Assembly (NCBI RefSeq): GCF_008704425.1
Contig: NZ_CP023696.1
Coordinates: 1,970,501-2,034,500, forward strand
Direction of reading: 5' to 3'
Length of the DNA stretch: 64,000 bases
Source: Streptomyces fradiae ATCC 10745 = DSM 40063
GTDB taxonomy: Bacteria; Actinomycetota; Actinomycetes; Streptomycetales; Streptomycetaceae
Under the pieces are notes generated by a model that saw only the letters and a program-made list of their open reading frames with translations, was not told where the DNA came from and did not search any database. Position numbers and translations under genes: made by a program. This document shows positions 60,512 through 64,000 of the stretch, in pieces. Each line of letters starts with the position of its first letter. Position 1 is the first letter of the stretch.

Positions 60512-61351
60512 GTGATCATCCGTGAACCGGTCCGGGACCGGCAGCAGCGCAGACGGGACGTCCCGCGGCGGCTTGAGGAGGACCTCGACGTGTGGGTGGC
60601 GACCGCGTCCTCCTCGGGGGAGCCCGCCCTGGTACCGCTGTCGTTCGTGTGGGACGGCGGCACCCTCCTGATGTCGACGCGGCGGACCAACCCGACCGCC
60701 CGGAACCTCACCCCGCGCGGCCGCGTCCGGCTGAGCCTGGGCCACACGCGGGACGTGGTGCTGGTGGACGGCCTCGCCGAGGCGGTCGAGGGCCGGGACC
60801 TGCCCGGCGCCTCGGCCGACGCGTTCGCCGCCACACCGGGGTGGGACCCCCGCGACCGCGAACCGCGGTGGGTCTCCCTTCGTGTGACGCCCCGGTCGGT
60901 GAAGGCGTGGCGCGAGGAGAACGAACTGCCCGGCCGGCTCCTGATGCGCGACGGCGCCTGGCTCGCCTGGGCCCCAGGCCCCGCCGGCCGGTCCGCGCCT
61001 ACGGCGGGTGCCGGGCGACCGCCCGCAGGTCCCGCCCGGAGCCGGTCACGGCGACGGCGCCGTGCCGGTCGGTGCGCAGGACCGCTGCGCCCGCCTCGCG
61101 AAGGGCGTCGAGCGTACGGGGCGACGGGTGCCCGTACGGGTTGTCCCGCCCCACCGACACGAGGGCGAGCCTGGGCCGGGCCCGCCGCAGCAGTTCCGGG
61201 TCCTGGTGCGCCGAACCGTGGTGGGCGACCTTCAGGACGTCCACCCTCGGCAAGGCGGGATGGGCCCGGGACAGTCCACGCTGGGACGGCGGCTCCAGGT
61301 CGCCGAGGAGCAGCAGCGTCACTCCGCTCCGGGTGCGGACGAGCAGGGTGA
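60512..61351 (+). CDS. PPOX-family (flavin/F420-type) protein with run-on C-terminus
   Basis: Split-barrel pyridoxamine-phosphate-oxidase-like protein. The real domain is about residues 1-160 (EEDLDVWVATASSSGEPALVPL, STRRTNPTARNL, RVRLSLGHTRDVVLVDG, SVKAWREENELPGRLLMRDG); it resembles actinobacterial PPOX proteins that use F420 or FMN. The family normally ends near the residue coded around 60975, but no stop occurs until 61351, adding about 115 Arg/Gly/Pro-rich residues antisense to comEC. The extension is probably an accident of stop-codon loss. GTG 60512. Confidence 0.65.
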   Translation: MIIREPVRDRQQRRRDVPRRLEEDLDVWVATASSSGEPALVPLSFVWDGGTLLMSTRRTNPTARNLTPRGRVRLSLGHTRDVVLVDGLAEAVEGRDLPGASADAFAATPGWDPRDREPRWVSLRVTPRSVKAWREENELPGRLLMRDGAWLAWAPGPAGRSAPTAGAGRPPAGPARSRSRRRRRAGRCAGPLRPPREGRRAYGATGARTGCPAPPTRGRAWAGPAAAVPGPGAPNRGGRPSGRPPSARRDGPGTVHAGTAAPGRRGAAASLRSGCGRAG

Positions 61352-63992
61352 CGCTGGCGTCGTTGGCCCCCTCCGGGACGAAGCCCGTGGCGGGCGCGGG
61401 CCACAGCACCTGCCAGTCGAGCGGCCCCGCCCGGCGCCGCTCGCCGAGCGCCGCGGGCACGACGGGTACGCGGGCCGCGGCGGCGGTGCGGTGGACGAAC
61501 GCGGCCTGACCCGGCGGGTCGAGCAGCCCGGTCGTCTGGATCTGCCCCACGGATCGTCCGCGCAGCACCCCCGGCAACCCCGCCACGTGGTCGGCGTGGA
61601 AGTGGGTGAGCAGCACGAGCGGCACACGGGTCACGCCCAGGTCCCGCAGGCAGCGGTCGACCGGCTCCGGGTCCGGCCCGGCGTCCACCACCACGGCCGT
61701 ACCGTCCCCCGCGGCGAGGGCCGTGGCGTCGCCCTGCCCCACGTCGCACATCGCGAACACCCAGCCGGGCGGCGGCCAGCCGGTCACGACCCGCACCAGC
61801 GGCACCGGCCGCACCACGGCGACGACCAGCATCACGGCGCAGCCGGCGGCCAGCCACCGGCGGTACGGCAGCCGGCGCACGACCAGCAGCAGCGCCCCTG
61901 TGGCGACGGCGAGCAGCAACCCGCCCCGCCAGCCGTCCGGCCAGGCCGCCTCCGCGCCGGGCAGCGACGCCCCGGTCCGGGCGACGGACGCCACCCAGCC
62001 GGCCGGCACGGCAGCGCCATCCGCGAGCAGCCGGGCCAGGGGCATGGACAGCGGGGCCGCCGCCAGGGCGGCGAAACCGAGCACCGTGGCCGGTGCCACC
62101 GCCAGTTCGGCGAGCAGGTTGCACGGGATCGCGACCAGGCTCACCCGCGCGGCGAGGGCGGCCACCACCGGGGCGCAGACGGCCTGCGCGGCGGCCGCCG
62201 CGGCCACGGCCTCCGCGAGGCGCGGCGGGAGGCCGCGCGCCTGGAGGGCGGCGCTCCATCGGGGGGCGATCGTGAGGAGCGCCCCCGTCGCCAGGACGGA
62301 CAGCAGGAAACCGGGGCTGCGGGCCAGCCACGGATCGTAGAGCACCAGCAGCAGTACGGCCCCGGCGAGTGCCGGGAGCAGGGACCTGCGGCGCCCGGTG
62401 CCGATCGCGAGCAGGGTGATCAGGCCGCACGCGGCGGCGCGCAGCACGCTCGGCTCCGGCCTGCACACCACCACGAACGCCAGCGTCAGCACTCCGCCCA
62501 GCAGCGCCGTCGTCCGCAGCGACACCCCCAGCCGGGGCGCCAGCCCGCCCCGTTCCGCGCTGGAAGCTCTTCCGGCCGGTCCGATCAGCAGGATCAGGAC
62601 GATCGTCAGGTTGCTGCCGGATACGGCGAGGAGATGGGTGAGGTCCGTGGCCTCGAACGCCCTGCGCAGGTCCTCCGGGATCCGTGAGGTGTCGCCCACC
62701 ACGAGGCCGGGCAGCAGTGACCGGGCGTCGGGCGGCAGTCCGTCGGTCGCCTCACGCAGCCCGGCGCGCAGGTCGCCTGCCGTTCGGTGCAGGGCACTGG
62801 GCCCTCCGACGGCGCGGGGCGGTCCGGTGTCGGCGTACAGCACGGCGGCGAACGGGTCGCCGGTGCCGCGGGGTGGCGACAGCCGCCCCGTCACCTGGAG
62901 CACCGTGGACGGCAGCAGCCGCAGCCAGGCCCCGTCCGAAGGGCCTTGCCCGCCCGTCCGCGCCATCAGGAGGACCGGGGTGCGCACGCGTGTCGCCGTC
63001 CCGTCCGGCGCCGTCACCCGCGTCACCTCGGCGTTCAGGACGATGGTCGGCGGGGCGGCCCGGCTGCCCCGCACGCGGGGGACGACCGGCCGCGGATCGG
63101 AGCGGACTGTCACCTCGGCCGTGACCCTCGCGTGCTCCCGCGCCAGGGCGGGGACAGGCCCCCTCCGCAGGTCCGCCCCGTGCAGCCCGGCCGACGCGGC
63201 CCCGGCGGCGGCGCAGAGCAGAACCGCGGCGAACGCGGTGGCGCCACCCCTCCACCGTCCGCCCGGCGCGGAGACGGGAACCGTCATCCCGGGTCCGCCC
63301 GGCGCCACCCGTCCCGTCGCGCCGCCCGCAGGAGCCGGTCCCATCAGACCCGCAGGAGCCGGAGCCGTGCCCGGCGCGGATGCAGAAGCCGGCCTCCCGC
63401 GCGACGCGGATGACGAAGCCGGCCTCCCGCGCGACGCGGATGACGAAGCCGGCCTCCCGCCCGGCGCGTACGGTGAGGTCGCTGCCCGCCGAGCGGACGT
63501 GATGTCCGGCCTTCCCGCCGAGCCGTGCGCACGAGCCCGGTCGGCTCCGGGCCCATCCACCACGAGGCCCCTCGTCCGCTCCGGCGCACGGGTGCGCCGG
63601 CTGCGTAGCAGGAGGGTCGCGGCCCCGACGCCGCACAGGAGGACGCCGGTCATGGTCCACCAGCCGGGAAGGCTCAGCGCGACCGCCGCCGCCGCCCACG
63701 CCGCCAGCGCCGGAACCACGAGCCGCAGGTCGACGGGGCCTTCAGCGGGGGCATCCACCACGCTCGCTCCGACCTCCTCGCCCACCGCCCCCGCTCCGAC
63801 CTCCTCCTCGCCCACCGCCCCCGCACGGGGCGCCCCTTCGCCCACCGACCCCGCGCCGACCGCCGCCTCACCCGCGCTGCCCGCGTCCGGCGCCCCCCGG
63901 CTCACCGCCCCGCGAGCAGCGGCACGTGTACCGGGAAGCGGCGCGGAACCGGCCGTGCCGAGCGCGGCCGAGGGCGCCCGACGGCCCGTCAC
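60999..63992 (-). CDS. comEC: DNA-uptake membrane protein ComEC/Rec2
   Basis: Large polytopic protein (997 aa to GTG 63992). Low-complexity N-terminus, two helices (about 85-130), an OB-like soluble part with tandem repeats, the Competence domain with about ten helices (LTHLLAVSGSNLTIVLIL near 450), and a C-terminal metallo-beta-lactamase domain with LTHFHADHVAGLPG and HHGSAHQDPELL. Forms the inner-membrane channel for single-stranded DNA in competent bacteria; its role in streptomycetes is unproven. The frame is open to the window edge, so an upstream start is not excluded. Confidence 0.92.
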   Translation of the reverse strand: MTGRRAPSAALGTAGSAPLPGTRAAARGAVSRGAPDAGSAGEAAVGAGSVGEGAPRAGAVGEEEVGAGAVGEEVGASVVDAPAEGPVDLRLVVPALAAWAAAAVALSLPGWWTMTGVLLCGVGAATLLLRSRRTRAPERTRGLVVDGPGADRARAHGSAGRPDITSARRAATSPYAPGGRPASSSASRGRPASSSASRGRPASASAPGTAPAPAGLMGPAPAGGATGRVAPGGPGMTVPVSAPGGRWRGGATAFAAVLLCAAAGAASAGLHGADLRRGPVPALAREHARVTAEVTVRSDPRPVVPRVRGSRAAPPTIVLNAEVTRVTAPDGTATRVRTPVLLMARTGGQGPSDGAWLRLLPSTVLQVTGRLSPPRGTGDPFAAVLYADTGPPRAVGGPSALHRTAGDLRAGLREATDGLPPDARSLLPGLVVGDTSRIPEDLRRAFEATDLTHLLAVSGSNLTIVLILLIGPAGRASSAERGGLAPRLGVSLRTTALLGGVLTLAFVVVCRPEPSVLRAAACGLITLLAIGTGRRRSLLPALAGAVLLLVLYDPWLARSPGFLLSVLATGALLTIAPRWSAALQARGLPPRLAEAVAAAAAAQAVCAPVVAALAARVSLVAIPCNLLAELAVAPATVLGFAALAAAPLSMPLARLLADGAAVPAGWVASVARTGASLPGAEAAWPDGWRGGLLLAVATGALLLVVRRLPYRRWLAAGCAVMLVVAVVRPVPLVRVVTGWPPPGWVFAMCDVGQGDATALAAGDGTAVVVDAGPDPEPVDRCLRDLGVTRVPLVLLTHFHADHVAGLPGVLRGRSVGQIQTTGLLDPPGQAAFVHRTAAAARVPVVPAALGERRRAGPLDWQVLWPAPATGFVPEGANDASVTLLVRTRSGVTLLLLGDLEPPSQRGLSRAHPALPRVDVLKVAHHGSAHQDPELLRRARPRLALVSVGRDNPYGHPSPRTLDALREAGAAVLRTDRHGAVAVTGSGRDLRAVARHPP
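63391..63450 (-). repeat. 30-bp tandem repeat within comEC
   Basis: Two identical 30-bp units (63391-63420, 63421-63450) plus partial flanking copies encode a ten-residue GRPASSSASR-type repeat in the extracytoplasmic linker. In-frame length, so copy number can vary. Confidence 0.9.
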
Positions 63993-64000
63993 AGCCGTAC

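Overview
The window reads as chromosomal core DNA of a Streptomyces (or a very close actinomycete). GC content is very high with strong G/C at third codon positions, and many starts are GTG. The order nasA ... nirBD ... ppdK - dusB - glyS - znuACB/zur - uppS/recO - leuA - era ... phoH ... dnaJ/hrcA - hemW - lepA/rpsT - holA - comEC is the arrangement I associate with Streptomyces chromosomes. No rRNA, tRNA, CRISPR array, prophage or insertion sequence was recognised by eye.

Layout. 1-1.7 kb: an arylamine N-acetyltransferase cut by the window edge, then cutA and a gamma-glutamylcyclotransferase-like gene. 1.7-13.6 kb: assimilatory nitrogen genes. A molybdopterin nitrate reductase (nasA, minus strand) and an FAD oxidoreductase-nirB-nirD operon (plus strand) flank an orphan ATP-grasp gene, a DUF218 membrane protein, an FMN reductase behind a SoxR-like operator, a His/Pro/Thr-repeat surface protein with a class F sortase, and a TauE/SafE transporter. 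nasA and nirBD carry matching GlnR-like operators at identical distances from their start codons. 13.8-17.5 kb: a VOC protein, a Tat-exported PhoX-like protein, an ArsR-type regulator, and a lower-GC stretch without a clear gene. 17.7-29.3 kb: ppdK, dusB, a small DUF6243 gene, glyS, the zinc uptake operon znuA-znuC-znuB with Zur boxes, zur, and recO-uppS. 29.5-35.3 kb: an FprA-type ferredoxin reductase, a TerB-like protein, leuA with its leucine leader peptide, and a protealysin-like M4 protease followed by an emfourin-type inhibitor.

35.3-41.2 kb is one minus-strand block, phoH-ybeY-CNNM/CorC-yjbR, then a lipoprotein, a cytidine-deaminase-like protein and era. 41.4-47.4 kb: a PfkB kinase, adenosine deaminase, ribonuclease Z, HIT protein, rsmE and nitronate monooxygenase, all on the minus strand. 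47.7-53.2 kb: hrcA-dnaJ under a CIRCE element, an MBL-fold hydrolase, DUF3097 and hemW. 53.4-64 kb: an acyl-CoA ligase, lepA, rpsT, holA, a small acidic protein, a PPOX-family protein whose frame runs on antisense into the next gene, and comEC reaching the window edge.

Themes. Four stress- or nutrient-regulated genes (nasA, the nirBD operon, the FMN reductase and znuA) share a predicted leaderless arrangement: no Shine-Dalgarno, and a -10-like hexamer with A at position 2 and T at position 6 exactly 13 to 8 bases before the ATG, with the cognate operator over the -35/-10 region. Intergenic DNA is full of perfect 24-41 bp tandem duplications, some of which copy the 3' end of the neighbouring gene. 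I see no secondary-metabolite cluster or obvious new defence system. The most distinctive material is the regulatory architecture, the sortase/HPT-protein pair, the protease/emfourin pair and the low-GC gap at 16.9-17.3 kb.
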